Shown one piece after another: positions 48,401 through 61,365 of a stretch of DNA of 64,000 nt. Position numbers and translations under genes: made by a program. The DNA is from Sipunculus nudus (Eukaryota; Annelida; Sipuncula; Golfingiida; Sipunculidae): the NCBI GenBank assembly GCA_026874595.1, contig CM049313.1:56995159-57059158 (forward strand), in the 5' to 3' direction. Within the stretch, counting starts at the first letter, position 1, and the number at the start of each line of letters is the position of its first letter. Below the pieces are notes generated by a model. That model was not told where the DNA came from. It ran no database searches and saw only the letters and a list, made by a program, of their open reading frames with translations.

Positions 48401-48859
48401 TTTTTTGGCTGCAAATATTTGTAAAACTTGCATTAAACCTTTCACTTAGTAATTTTGTTATATCTGATTTTTAAGGCCAGGGTAACTGGTATGTATGTTT
48501 TCTTATGTTTTTATAATCATTGAGTGAAAAAATCATAAGTATATTTAAGTGCCATAAAAAGTTCTGTGTCAACAGTATATTTTGGTTAAGATGGAACTGA
48601 TCATCAGTATTCTTATATAGCTGCATTTTCTGTACCAGTCCATGTGTGAGACTTGGTTTAAGCCACTATGGTGCAGTTTTGCCTCCAAAATTTAGAATTT
48701 AACAGCAATTTACAATGTTTGTGACTTCTATATGTGAATTAATTTTTTTGTTGAGTAGTTTATGTCAGTTTTTTTAGATATTTGATTTTATGAAATGTGA
48801 AGATGTAAACTCTGTTGTAGTCAAGTCTCATGTAATATTACTAATTTTGACAATTGAGA

Positions 48860-48860
<1 letters not shown>

Positions 48861-48903
<43 letters not shown>
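48861..48903. repeat. (AT)n microsatellite
   Basis: About 21 AT units, continuing into an AC-containing variant. Confidence 0.9.
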
Positions 48904-48914
<11 letters not shown>

Positions 48915-49370
48915 TATCATTATTTCATAATACTTTTTTGGCAGCTACCCATGAAAATGAAATTTCCAAGTAATATTTTCCTTTTTTGGGAGCATATTTT
49001 CTGTTAAACACCCCTCCCATGTATTTTGTGGGATCCAGGCAGGCAGGTGGAAAACAATATGGAGAGCTTACAGCACCATGCACAGTGAATAAGTCATGCA
49101 CAGAAATGCAAGAATAAATACAACACACCTGAGCCTTGTATATTTAGCACTGGGAATCCACCTTTGACAAGGGACCATGACCCTGTAAATGTCATGATTT
49201 CAAGGCAAAGCCAAAGTCACTTTTTTCCCCAGAGGTGTCCATGTTGGAAAATTATTGGTTAAAATTGTTAAGAAAGGGTGGCTTATACATATATACATAC
49301 ACTCCTAGTCTGTGAGACACAAATGGAAAAACACCTGGCAAGTTGGTTAAAATGTCTGATAATAAAATTA

Positions 49371-50175
49371 CCAGGCCTTGATGTCCGGTGACATCACTAC
49401 CAGCAGTTGATGTCCAGTTACATCACTACCAGTCCTTGATGTCCAGTGACAATCACTACCAGGCCTTGATGCAAATGACATCACTACCAGCAGTTGATGT
49501 CCGGTGACATCACTACTAGGCCTTGATGTCTGGTGACAACATAAGCAGGCCTCGATGTCAGGTGACATCACTACCAGGTCTTGATGTCCAGTGACAGTCA
49601 CTACCAGGCCTTGATGTCAGGTGATATTACTACCAAGCCTTGATGTCAGGTGATTTCACTACCAAGCCTTGATGTCTAGTGACATCACTACCAAGCCTTG
49701 ATGTCTGGTGACATCACTACCAGGCCTTGATGTCAGGTGACATCATTACCAGGCCTTGATGACAGGTGAAATAATTACCAGGCCTAGATGTCCTGTGACA
49801 CTTCTACAAAGTCTTGATGTCCGGTGACATCCCTACCAGGCTTTGATGTCAGGTAACATGACTACCAGGCCTTGATGTATGGTGGCATTACTACTAGGCC
49901 TTGATGTCAGGTCACATTCACTGTCATGTGACATTACTTTCAGGTGTTGATGTTAGGTGAAATAATTACCAGGCCTTGATGTCAGGTGACATGAATACCA
50001 AGCCCTGATGGCAGGTAAAATAATTACCAGGTTCTGATGTCAGGTGACATCACTTCCAGGCCTTGATGTCAGGTGATACACTACCTGGCCTTGAAGTGTG
50101 GTGACATTACTTCCAGGCCTTAGTGTTAGATGATATAACTATCAGGCCTTAATTTCAGATCACATAACTGCCAGA
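49371..50175 (+). repeat. Minisatellite of about 29-30 bp
   Basis: Some 27 degenerate units are built on 'ccttgatgtcaggtgacat' plus 'cactaccagg'. Unit length varies from about 27 to 31. Short open frames across it exist only because several units keep a near-multiple-of-three length. Confidence 0.9.
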
Positions 50176-50364
50176 ATTACTGTTGAAAAAATTTCTGCTT
50201 TGCTTGTTGTTCGGAGCGCAAAAAACATTTTCACAATATTTATTTCACATAAAACAGGATAAGTGTATGTACTTTACAATAATACATTTTAATGACATAG
50301 ATTACTACAAAATTTGCTGTTAATTTGCTTATCTGGGTATTTACATTGGGTGAGTTCTAAATTT

Positions 50365-50771
50365 TTTTTATTTTGTTTAAAGACTTTTGATGGAGGTAAC
50401 CGCCTCCATTTTTTAATGCTTTGCTTAACTAAGTATATGTACATATGCAGAGTTCCATTCCAGTTTCAGACTACGTGACAGGGGCTTACATCCGATTTTA
50501 TTCTGGCATCAACCAGGTTCGGTATACCACTCCTGTGGGCCCTGGGTGTGTCATCCCCATGACTGGGTCATAGCACCGAAGAACCCCCGAAAGGCACACT
50601 CGTTTGTGAGTGAAACACGACTGATGGGCACAGTCTCCCCATTAAGCCTGCAGAGCGCTCACCCTGGGCGGGGGGCGACTGTGAAAAATCTCACTGCCTC
50701 GGCAGAGATTTGAACTCGCAATCACCTGGCTTCGAGTCGTATGCTCTACCCCTGAGCCACAGAAGCCGGTC
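50365..50771 (-). mobile_element. tRNA-derived SINE, full length, second family
   Basis: On the minus strand it starts near 50770 with a tRNA-like head (A box TGGCTCAGGGG, B box GAGTTCAAATC), then a GC-rich middle, the stem GGAGG..CCTCC and an A-rich tail. It is flanked by GAGTTCTAAATTT (50352-50364) and GAGTTCTGAATTT (50772-50784), a 13-base duplication with one mismatch. It differs from the SINE at 39310. A degenerate copy lies at 12330. Confidence 0.88.
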
Positions 50772-50784
50772 GAGTTCTGAATTT

Positions 50785-51596
50785 AAGTGCATGTATAGAA
50801 GACATAAATTAACATAGATTCCACGTGAGGCAGCTGTCTGGGCCATTTTATGGAGCAGCCAGTGAGACAGGTAAATATGGCATTTTTTTATGTTTTACGG
50901 GTGCCTCTGATTCATTCATTATGTCATGCTGCATGCTAATCTTGACTCAGTGCATGAATTTAGTATTTGTAGCTATGCAGTGCAAGTTATATACAATATT
51001 TAAGTGTTTTGTTTTTTAATTATCAGTGAACTCAGTGTTACAATAATGAGCAGGTAATTGTACCTGTTAAATACTGTGATTGGTTGATTTGTTACAGAAT
51101 ATTTAAAAGTTATATATCAATTTTATGTAAAGTCGTAATTTGTTGTGTATTTATAGTAACCAATACCCGTTTTAAGATAATACAGCCAACCAGCATATTG
51201 ATATTTGTGTGGTTTATCCTTCTAAGAGTAATCAATACACGTTGTGAACATGTCAGAGTGACATTTTACGTTTCCTCTGTTGTTGTTGAGATACATGTAT
51301 CATAATATTGTGCTCCAAAGATTAAATTAAGGCTGTACTGTGTGCATATATATTGTACCTGTTATGCCTTGCTGATGTTATGCATCTTTTGCTTATATTG
51401 CTCATATATTGTAACATGATTAATCCAAGGATTTATACAAGATATACTGTTTATCAGGTTTTGACTTGCCCAGCTTTGTTAGCAGGTCAAACATCATGTT
51501 TAAGCTTTATCTACATTTTATGGATTATAAATGTACCATGTTTCGGATGTGCTTTTACAATATGGTGCTTACAGAGGTGCCCGTAGCAGATAAGGG
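50785..51596. other. AT-rich unassigned stretch
   Basis: Short frames only; none resembles a known protein. No element ends were recognised. Confidence 0.3.

Positions 51597-51670
<74 letters not shown>
51597..51670. repeat. (TA)n microsatellite
   Basis: About 36 uninterrupted TA units. Confidence 0.95.
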
Positions 51671-51673
<3 letters not shown>

Positions 51674-51959
51674 TTTTATTTTGTTACATCTTGGATTATT
51701 ATGTGATTATCACACACTGTTCATTGTACACCTCTGTAATTGATTAAGCCATAACAGTAAGGCAGTGAAACATACAAAGTACTATTTCAACACTTTACTG
51801 TATTAGTATTGCTACTGATGTGACAAAACACTCTATATTTGCAGTGTTGAATTGTGTAAATTGATAATATAAATTGGAATAAATGAGTGCCTTCTGTGCC
51901 GGACTTAAATTTACTGCAACACATTTTATGTGAAAAGAAGTGCATATATTGCCTTTTCT

Positions 51960-52490
51960 AAAGCAACTGGCTCTATTTACTATAAGTCACCTGAGCTGTA
52001 GTGATGGTCCTCTGTCCGGCTGTCCATTTACAGAGCACGTTTTGAAACAGTCCCAAAGTTCTCCTTCTAAACCAAAAAAATGGGTCACTGTGACTTTGTT
52101 CCTTCGAGAAATTAAGAATAAACCTTTGTCTTTCAGTAAAAACCTATTGTTACACTTCAAAACTTTCCATCTTGAAAACCACTGGTGTGATTGTATTTAT
52201 GTTTTATTAAACCTTTCCTGCATATATTTTTTTCTATATACATACCATAAAGTAGGTCAATATTGCATAAATTATTGGCTCAAACATAATGCACTTTGTC
52301 AAAATTCAGGAAATATATTTACTCACCTAATGAGATAATTGCTGAAGCTAGAGACTTTTTTCTCAAGGATATCACTTTATTTAATTGAGAATCAATTATT
52401 TACCAGAAATCAGATCAGATTTTTACGATATTAGCATAATTATAAAATCAGTTCCTTTCATTTTACCTAACTTTGGCCATGGCACGTTTT
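51960..52490 (+). mobile_element. Family B element, worn copy
   Basis: It resembles family B from 'actataagtcacctgagctg' onward, with the microsatellite reduced to 'gtccggctgtcc' and the core shortened. It ends at 'ggccatggcacgttttta', where a family C fragment begins. Confidence 0.5.
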
Positions 52491-52493
52491 TAG

Positions 52494-52636
52494 CGAACCT
52501 GTGGGTCATGCGATGGTGCGCTGGCATCCGTAATCGTTAACCAATACTATCTCAAAAACGGCAGGAGCTAGCGTCACCTAACTTTATGCAAAAAAAACAG
52601 TGATCTATAAAACACTATCGGATTTTGCATTTTTTT
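52494..52636 (+). mobile_element. Family C repeat, 5' fragment
   Basis: It starts 'gcgaacctgtgggtcatgcg' and continues 'aatcgttaaccaatactatc' to 'ggattttgcatttttt', where a family B element begins at AGCTCAG. Confidence 0.6.
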
Positions 52637-53737
52637 AGCTCAGCTGACTATAAGTCATCTGAGCTATAGTCGTGGTCCTTTGTCCGTCGTCCGGCCGTCC
52701 GGCCGGCCGTCCGTTAACAGGGCACGTTTTGAAACTATTGGACCTTCGAATCCAAAATTCTGCATACCATTAGATATCCCCAAAATCTCTTACCATACCA
52801 AAAATCGGGTCATTAGAACTTTGTTCCTTCGAGATATTAAGGAAAAACCTCCGTTTTCCATAAAAAAGCCATTGTTACACTTCAAGGCTGCCTAATATCA
52901 AAACCACTGATCTGTTTTTGATCAGATTTAGTATTCATATTCTTCCATACATTTTCTGTGCACATACCAAAAATTAGGTCAGTATTGGGTATTATTTTGA
53001 AGTTATAGGCCCAAATATAATGCAATTTTTAAAAAACCAGGAAATATATTTGCTCACTTAACATGAGAATTGCTGAAGCTGGAGACTTTTTTTCAGGGAT
53101 ATAACTTTATTTAATCAAGATTCAGTTGTTTACCCAAAATTAGATCTGAATTTTGCAAATTTTTCAAGTTATTAGCATAAATAAAAAATCAATACCTTAA
53201 ATTTTGTCCAAATTTGGCAGTGGCACGTTTTTTCCCTGTAAGTACTGTTGATTTTATTTTCACAGCATATATACATAAGGATTTATTCTTTTAAAATCTG
53301 AAATTTCAAAGAAATTGTTTGAAAAGAGTAGCTTTTATTCAAGTTTTCATACACCATGTCAAGTGTTGTTTACATCTGGCCCACCTAGTAGTACAGCCTT
53401 CACTTGCATTATGTAACCCACACCAGGCAGCTTGCCTTTGCCCAGCTTGGCCACTTCTAGCAGGCTTCCCCTCTGCCCTGCACTCACCCCCCCCCCAAGC
53501 TGTTGCATAAACTAGATGAATGTTATAATTTTCTGTATTTTATTTTATTCTTGGACATGCTACATTTTAGATTTTGTATTGTACCACCAGGGTTACAATG
53601 ATTAAAGTGCACATTTAATTGTGTCCACAAAGTGATGTATTGCTATGAAAGTGTGGATGTTCATCAGATAAGTAATGCTTTACTTCAGAAGAGTAAAACT
53701 TCACCAGGTGTGAAATTGACTATTAATTCCAGTATCA
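52637..53737 (+). mobile_element. Family B HINE, 5' two thirds
   Basis: An intact 5' stem-loop AGCTCAG..CTGAGCT, a CCGG/CCGT run, one core unit and the segment that matches 18120-18570 ('caccatgtcaagtgttgttt', poly-C at 53488). It stops in 'attaattccag' where a pearl-like element begins. Confidence 0.65.
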
Positions 53738-55159
53738 GACTGGAACGGGTGAAGTGAGGCATGGATTGAGTGGCAAGGGGAAATAGAGTGAAGTGTTGCA
53801 TATTAGCATGGATGTCTGCAGCCAAATTGTGTATGTAGGTTGCCCCCCCCCCCACTACAAAATCCAGAAAGCTGTCCAAGTTGTATACATATGCAAAATT
53901 TAAGGCAGATAAGTCAAACCACTACATGTATATGAGTGATTTTAGCCCGTGGCAGACAAACAGATGGACGCTGAGCAAAAATGGTTACAGGTGACGCCAC
54001 CAGTTTTGTGTATGATAAAGAGCTATGTGAGAACTATTCACATGCAAAACTTTGGCCCAATCGGTCAAATGGTTCCCAAGATAAGAGCTTGGATGTCTGC
54101 TGCATAAACTAGAATGCAGGTGGCGCCACCTGTCATAAAATCAAGAGAGCTGTCGGGGATGTATAAACCTGCATAATTTTAGGCAGATATGTCAAACCAC
54201 TGCCGAGATATGAGTGATTTTATCCAATGGCAGACAAACAGACAGGAGCTGTGCAAAAATGGCTGCAGGTGGCGCCACCAGTTTTGCGTATGATAAAGAG
54301 CTATGTGAGATCTATACACATGCAAAATTTTGGCCCAATCGGTCAAACAGTTCCCAAGATATGAGCTTGGATGTCTGCAGCGTAAATGTGAATGTAGGTG
54401 GCGCCACCTGTCATAAAATCAGAAAAGCTATCCAGGATGTATACGCATGCCGAATTTCAGGTGAATTAGTCAAGTCACTGCAGAGATATGAGTGATTTTA
54501 ACCCAAGGCAGACGAACAGATGGACACTGTGCAAACATGGTTGCAGGTGGCGCTCCCATTTTTTGTGAATGTTATAAAGCTCTCCAAGGGCTACATTTGT
54601 GCAAAAAAAAATTTTCCTGATCGGTCAAACGGTTCCCGAGATATGAGCTTGGATGTCTGCAGCGTAAACGTGAATGTAGGTGGCGCCACTTGTCATAAAA
54701 TCAGAAAAGCTATCCAGGATGTATATGCATGCCGAATTTCAGGTGAATTAGTCAAGTAACTGCAGAGATATGAGTGATTTTAACCCAAGGCAGACGAACA
54801 GATGGACACTGTGCAAACATGGTTGCAGGTGGCACAACCATTTTTTGTGTATGTTATAAAGCTCTCCAAGGGCTACATTTGTGCAAAAAAATTTTCCTGA
54901 TCGGTCAAACGTTCCCGAGATATGTGGGTTTATGTGTGGAAACAGACGCACTAATGGACGCAGAGCGCAGAGGAAAGGTCAGAGGTCAAAACAAAATCGG
55001 GGCGCAGCAGTTCACATGTGACCTGAACATAATCCGGGGTTTTGTAAAATTCCGCCCAGCGGTTACGGAGGAGTTCTCCGGACACCTATGCCGCCGCTGC
55101 GGCGGCTGCCAGCTGAAAACTGGTATCCGCAAAACTCTGTTTTGGCGGATACAATTACA
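53738..55159 (-). mobile_element. Pearl-like HINE (family P), copy 4, 3'-truncated
   Basis: On the minus strand the 5' palindrome (GTATCCGCC..GCGGATAC, about 55122-55152) and GC-rich region are followed by about ten core monomers. The 3' hairpin and CTAG are missing; the left edge starts within 'cagactggaacgggtgaagt'. It is very similar to copy 2. Confidence 0.72.
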
Positions 55160-55306
55160 GCTGAGATTGTAATTGTATCCGCCAAAACAGAGTTTTGCGG
55201 ATACTATGTTTTCAGCTGCACGCCGCTGCCACTGCCGCCGCCGCTGCCGCGTAGGTGTCCGGAGAACTCCTCCGTAACTGCTGGGCGGAATTTTACGAAA
55301 CCCGGG
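55033..55306. repeat. Head-to-head family P 5' ends forming a long palindrome
   Basis: The arms 55033-55159 and 55168-55306 are inverted copies. The inner 36 or more bases of each arm match perfectly, starting with GGCGGATACAATTACA (55144-55159) and its inverse (55168-55183) around an 8-base loop. Further out the arms stay alike through the GC-rich part to 'ccggagaactcctccg'. Confidence 0.88.
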
Positions 55307-55307
55307 C
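55168..55307 (+). mobile_element. Pearl-like HINE (family P), copy 5, 5' end only
   Basis: It carries the 5' palindrome, the GC-rich ccgctgccgc stretch and 'ggcggaattttacgaaaccc', then stops abruptly. Confidence 0.75.
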
Positions 55308-55735
55308 TGAACCCCATTGCTTTAGCTCTTTCATATTGCTCTCGTTAAACTGATCCTGTAATTTGTCAAGCTGGTATATGCACAAAAATTGATGAGATCT
55401 GTAAGAATAAAAAAAAGTTGCAAAAGTGTGTTCACAGATCATGCCAGGAGTCGACAAATGAACAGCATTCCGAGACCAGTCCCTCTTAGCCTTATTTAGT
55501 GCGGTATTATCAAGCAATATCCTTGGACAGTTAAGTACACGAGACCAACGACGTTAAAATATAATAAAAGAACCGGTGGTTTACATTTGTTCATATTTAA
55601 TTATTTGATTCAAAAGTGCCATGGTGAAGCATCCGTCTCCTGATATAGACATCGCAAAATGTGACTTGAATCATTGACAAAGGCTGTTGCCCACTCATTG
55701 TTCCTGTATGGGATGCTGTTTTCCCTGTATTTTTT
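55308..55735. other. Unassigned stretch
   Basis: Not clearly related to the families above. A minus-strand frame (55293-55517) exists, but I recognise no domain and it starts inside a repeat. Confidence 0.3.
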
Positions 55736-57472
55736 TAGCTCCTTTAACAAGGCACAAATCGAAACCGTAAGGGCTAGGATCATGATCCCTATGCCGTTTT
55801 AGAGGTTCTAAAAAGGTCTTGCAAACCTGAAATTTGGTTACTGCGACCTATTTTCTCTGAGTTACGGGGTGTGTGTTCGCACACACCAGAATGAATTCTT
55901 ATAGCATAAAATTTTCATTCCAAACCTTCCATCTTTAACATACGACTCACCTACCAACAGGGGAAGAACCATAATTATTGTGAGGTCAAAGGGCAAGGTC
56001 ACAGGACCCACTTCTTTGAAAAGCGTGTGGTTTTTTAAGCCAAACCTTTCATCCCAAAACTTTTTATCTTTCACATAAGGCTCACCTACCAATTGGGATA
56101 AGAATTCATTAGATTTTGAAGTGACACGGTCAAAGGTCAAGGTCACGGGATCCACTTCTTTAAAAATGTTGTGGATACATTTCCTTGCTAGACTTTTCAT
56201 TCCAAACATTCCAGCATTGACATATCGCTCCTTTGCCAACAGGGGAAAAGACCTGTTGATTTTGAGGTCAAAGGTCAAGTTCACAGCACCCACTTCTTGC
56301 GTGGAGTCATTTTAAGGCAAACTTTTTAACCTGTACCTTCCATTTATCATATATGGCTTACCTACTAATAAGGGAAGAACCCTATTGATGTTGAGTTCAA
56401 AAGGGAATGGTCTCAATACTAAATTGTTCCAAATGCTTGTAAACATATTTCAAGCTAAACTGTTCATCCCAAACCTTGAGTCATATACATATACGCCTTA
56501 TCTATGCATCATTCAATTTGATTTTAACTTTATATTTATGGGTCTTTTTGCTTGAAGAAATAACTTAATGATTTTGGGGTCGGCTGGTCAGGAGGTTAAA
56601 GGTTGCAGGTCAAAGTTATTCACACATTGGTTGCCAAGTGGTTTCTCCAGTGTTAAGTGGTTAGTAGTTACCAATTAGTCCAATTGATATGTGGGCAAAA
56701 GGCCAAGGTCATACGTCAGGGATGTTCACGATAAAAACTTACTTTGTAGACCATCTCTATTTTTCTTGTATATATAACCATTGCACTCCAACTGATACAT
56801 CTCACTGTGTGGCCATAATTGTGAGTGACACTTGTGATATATGACTCCTTTTTGTATCAGCCCATTGAATGATATGAACATCATTAGTACGTAACAAAAA
56901 CACTCTGTTGCTGGAGGAATTTCTAAATTCTTCGGCTAGGCATTAAGACTTTGGGAGTATTGTATTAGGGGTTACCCACTGATTTATAAGGTGATGGGAA
57001 CACTTTGCAGTTTATTTTATGGAATAATAGCAAGAAACTTAGTTTCCTAGATATCTAACTATCAGATAAACCAGCAAGTGTTTGTTCTGATAATATGTGG
57101 GTCTCTACCTGGATTAAGGATGGCTTTATTTTACAAGACTCTTATTGATGCTTTCTGCATTTCTTTTCTTTCAGGGTTTGCAGTTTACCTACCCTGCTGG
57201 CCACACTAAAAAGCAGGGAGATAATTAGAAAATATAGGCCTTACACTGTTTACATTTGCATATCCATAAATCTGATATGAGAGCTCTCCAACCTTATCAC
57301 TCCTTTTGAATTGATTTGGAGCATCCTGTAACATTCTTTGGAGCAAATGCCACAAGTTTTGTCTCTTATTGGATGATGTGTGATATCAAATGTAAGACTT
57401 GTCAGAAATCCATTATGTCTGCTAGGTAGCCACCTAAGAAATCCGTTTGTCAGTGCAGTTTCTGTGATTTTT
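55736..57472 (+). mobile_element. Long B-type HINE, second copy (left part)
   Basis: It matches 19310-21067 through the AGGTCA-rich body, but the 5' stem-loop and microsatellite are missing. It is interrupted at 57472 by a family B insertion and resumes at 60088. It is the reference that shows where 19206-33248 was interrupted. Confidence 0.7.
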
Positions 57473-60087
57473 AGCTCAGCTGACTATAAGTCATCTGAGC
57501 TATAGTCGTGGTCCATTGTCCGTCGTCCGTCCGTCTGTCCGTCCGTCCGTCCGTCCGTCCGTAGATGTGGCACGTTTTGAAACCGTAAGACCTAGGAATC
57601 CAAAATTCAGCATAATGTTAGATGTCCCCAAGATCTCCTACCAAGCCAAAAACTGGGTCTTTGCGACTTCATTCCTTTGAGAAATCAAGGAAAAACCTCA
57701 ATTTTTTATTAAAAACCTATTTTCACACTTTAGGACTGCCTAATATCAAAACCACTCATCTGTTTTTCCTCATATTTCCTATAAATAATCCTCTATATAA
57801 TTCCTATGTACATGCCAGAAATTAGGTCTGTATTATTTAATTTAAAAAAGTTATGGGCCCAAACATAATGCATTTTTTAAATAATCAGGAAAGAAATTTT
57901 ATCACTTAACACAAAACTTGTTAAAGCTAAGCACTTTTTTTCCAGTAATATTACTTTTATTAATCAAAATTAAATTGTATACCCAAAATTAGATCAAAAT
58001 CTTTTAAATTTTTAAAAATATTAGCAAAAATAAAAAATTGGTACCTTAAATTTTGCCCAACTTTGACCATGGCACTTTTTTTGCTGTAACTGCTGTGGAT
58101 TTAATTTTCACAGCATGTTTTTGTTAGCATTTCAACTGTTAACACCAAAAATTTGAAACCAGTTGATCAAAAACTGTAGATTTTATTCAAGTTTTCAAGC
58201 ACCATGTCACATATTGCTAGTGTTATGCAGTTTGCTAGAGCTCAGCCCCCGAGCTTCAGCTCTAAGTTCCTTAAATTTGGCATACAGTTAGATTTCTCCA
58301 AAATCCCCTACCATGCCAAGAATTTGGTCACTAGGACTTAATTCCTTCGAGATATCAATGAAAAACTTAATTTTTCCATTAAAAACCCAATGTTACACTT
58401 TAAGACTGCCTAATATCAAAACCACTGATCTGACTTTGATCATATATATTATACATATTTTTCTATACATTCAATATGCACATGCCAGAAATGATGTCAG
58501 TATTGTGTATTTTTTTTAAGTTATGGGCCCAAACATAATGCACTTTGTAAAAAATCAAGAAATATATTTACTCCCTTAACAAGGGCATTGCTGAAGCTAG
58601 AGATCTTTTTTGTCAGGGATGTAACATTATTTAATCAAGATTCAATTGAATACCCAAAATTAGTTCTGAATTTTTCAAATTTTATAAGTTATTAGTATAA
58701 ATATAAAATTAGTACCTTAAATTTTGCCCAACTGTGACCATGGCACGTTTGTTTCCCGTGAGCACTGTTGATATAATTTTCATATCATGCACACATAAGG
58801 ATTTCAGCTTTTTAGTTTAGAAAGCTGAAAGAAATTTGCCAAATATTGTAGCTTTTATTAATGTTTTTTATGAGACCCTGTCAGACTTGGCTCTCTCCAG
58901 CCCCTCTTGAGTCACCTGTTTGTTGACCTTGTTGACCTTTCATCAAATTATGCACGCTTGAGGGGAGAATCCAGGCAGCTTATGGCCAGCCACAGTTGAT
59001 CCAGGTGTCCTTGCAACCCAACTCATCTAGTAGTTTTAACCAACAACATAACAATAAACAATAAATTAATAAATTTTTATTGGTTTTTAATAACAAATTA
59101 AAGACAAATAAAAAAGGAATTTGTTAGTTTATAATAACAGGAAATTAACTTGCAGTTACTGATGATATAAGAATCTTGTATCGATGGGTAGAATGTCACG
59201 TATTCCAAATAACACCATGCAGTCACCTATGGCATTTTTCAGTTCATTTTTAATGATAAAGAAGTAAATCATATTATTCATTACTAATCATTAAGGATTA
59301 TATGAAGGAAATTAATGATAGACAAAGATGCAGTTGATAATATTTATCTAGATTCCTACTGTGTCTAGTGTGTACATTGATGTGAAATTAGTCCAAAATG
59401 AATTTTTTACAGTTATTTTTTAATATAAATAAAAGCCATAAAACCAGGTACTTATGATCATTATTTAAATGTGTGAATTTTGTATATTCTGGATTCTCAA
59501 CATCATTGTTTGGTGAAAACTGAATAAATACCAGACATGGTGCGAATACTTTGTAATTGTATTTAAATACGAATATGATTATGTACTCCATTATAAAATT
59601 TCTTGCATAAAGAATGGGAATTCAGGTAAAACTGAAAGTATATGAATACTCGTGCAAATACTTTCAAAATGTATTCATGAATGCATTCATGAATATATTC
59701 TTTAATATTATTTTAATAATCATATCAATTATATTTCATTTTAAAAAATCATATGATTCTCTTATTATTTTTAATAAAAATTATATTTGGGACAATATTT
59801 GTAATTTTTTTAATAAATAGTTAAACTCTTATATTATATGTTCTGCTTATAAGTTATATGGCCAAGTCAAAATCTGTGTGACAGTAGTACTCCATTTGTT
59901 AATAAAATCAATGAAATCAATCCTCTTCCCTGTCTCCAAAGGTACTATCAAAATCATACATAAGCTAAACAACAACTCATAATACAGCTTATATTTATTA
60001 CCACACAAAACCAGCATGTGCCTCATTTCTAAATAATATTTTTTTATCATATATAACAGCTGAGCGTCGTGACCCATAGGTCCCTTG
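57473..60087 (+). mobile_element. Family B HINE, long complete copy
   Basis: The 5' stem-loop is at 57473-57501, followed by a CCGT run and two core units (about 57590-58200 and 58270-58860). The segment at 59085-59800 is the match to 33249-33960. The 3' end 'cagctgagcgtcgtgaccca' finishes in CTTG at 60087. The flanks ('gattttt' and 'tttaatgtttgg') join to restore the host B-type element. Confidence 0.72.
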
Positions 60088-60673
60088 TTTTAATGTTTGG
60101 TCCTTTTTAGAGAATGTTTTTTGTCGGATTTCAGACCTGTCGGAAATCCAATATGGCCACCAGGTAGCCATCATTAAATTCCTTTTGAACATATTATTTC
60201 AAGAACTGTAAAAGTGGATGCAGTGGGACGTATATTAACGTAATCTTGCAAAGGATTGGGTCAAAGAATGTTTTCAAAATATGACCATCATTTATGAAAG
60301 TTAAGTAGTTGGTTTGTATTGAAAAAAAAATTCATACAGAAGCACCCGTTTCTCAATAATTCTTGCATGAATTTCCTTGATTTTTGCTAAATATGTTGAT
60401 CTTATATTTGGCCTGTTTGGTCTATTCTTTTTGAAACTGACAGGTATCAAGCGATCTATGGGATTAGTTCCTGATAGCTCAACAACCATACATTTTGCCA
60501 GACCATCAAGTCACTGTGTTTTAACCAGACGTGATATATATTTATGTCATCATAGGAAGTTTCAACAAAATGGCAAATAGATTTATAAAAAATTGACTGG
60601 AAATTGTGAATCTCAGCCAATGTTGTTGTAGGTCATGCTTGGCAGCTGAGCGTCATGACCCATGGGTCACTTG
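60088..60673 (+). mobile_element. Long B-type HINE, second copy (right part)
   Basis: It matches 21070-21495 and then 33083-33248 without a break at 'cagaccatcaagtcactg', so it lacks the 11.6-kb insertion of the first copy. The 3' end has the perfect palindrome TGACCCATGGGTCA (60656-60669) and CTTG, followed by T. Confidence 0.75.
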
Positions 60674-61365
60674 TGTAAAGGTTAAAATAAAATATCTCAA
60701 TAGGTGTGCAGTTGTTTGTCAGTCATGTGCACCAGCTCACCTCAACACAACTCCCTCCAGGAAAACTAATACTATTTGTGAAAATATAATGCAGAATAAG
60801 GAGCTGTGAAACCTTTACAAACATACGATTCAATACGAGTTTGATAAGAATGGAGGACAGCATGTATTTGGAGATTACAGCAGGTGATGCATTTCAAAGT
60901 TAATACGTTCTTAATGGATTACACGTTTATTTTATTAATGTGAACTGAATTTACGCTGAAATTTGAAAAAAAAATATGCTTTCAACCATAGTAGATTATT
61001 TATGAATATCCGAATACCCATGATGATCAAAAACAAGTCTTATCTGGCTCCTCCATTCCAAAAAACAAGACAAAACAAGAAACTGCAAAGCGGAGCATCC
61101 CCGAGCATGGTGGCATAATTAGACTGAATGCATTAAACGTAGCATGGTCACTGTGAAAATCAAGGTGATGGTCCTGTGAACTTGACCTCTGACCTTCTTT
61201 CCTCAAAATCAAGAGGTATCTTCCCCTATTGCCAGGTGTCCCATATATGAAACTTTTTATAATTGGGTCCTGTGACCTTTGACCCCGTGACCTCAAAATT
61301 GGCAGGTTTTTTTTCCTGTATCGATAGGTGAGCAGTGAGACAGAAACCATTTTCATCTAAACAAG
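60674..61365. other. Mixed sequence with an inverted AGGTCA-type fragment
   Basis: 60674-61020 shows nothing I can assign. About 61130-61365 has 'tgaccttttgaccccgtgac'-like text, inverted relative to the AGGTCA-rich elements. Confidence 0.35.

Noticed and set aside
49371-50175. CRISPR-like array
   Set aside because: The units are continuous and degenerate, with no unique spacers, and the setting is an animal genome.
50690-50770. Possible tRNA gene (minus strand)
   Set aside because: As for the other SINE: A and B boxes are present but the arms do not pair as in a tRNA, and an element body and A-rich tail follow.
54214-55172. Overlapping frames of 80-130 residues (also at 14185-14946)
   Set aside because: They follow the tandem core monomers of pearl-like elements and are repeated in step with them.
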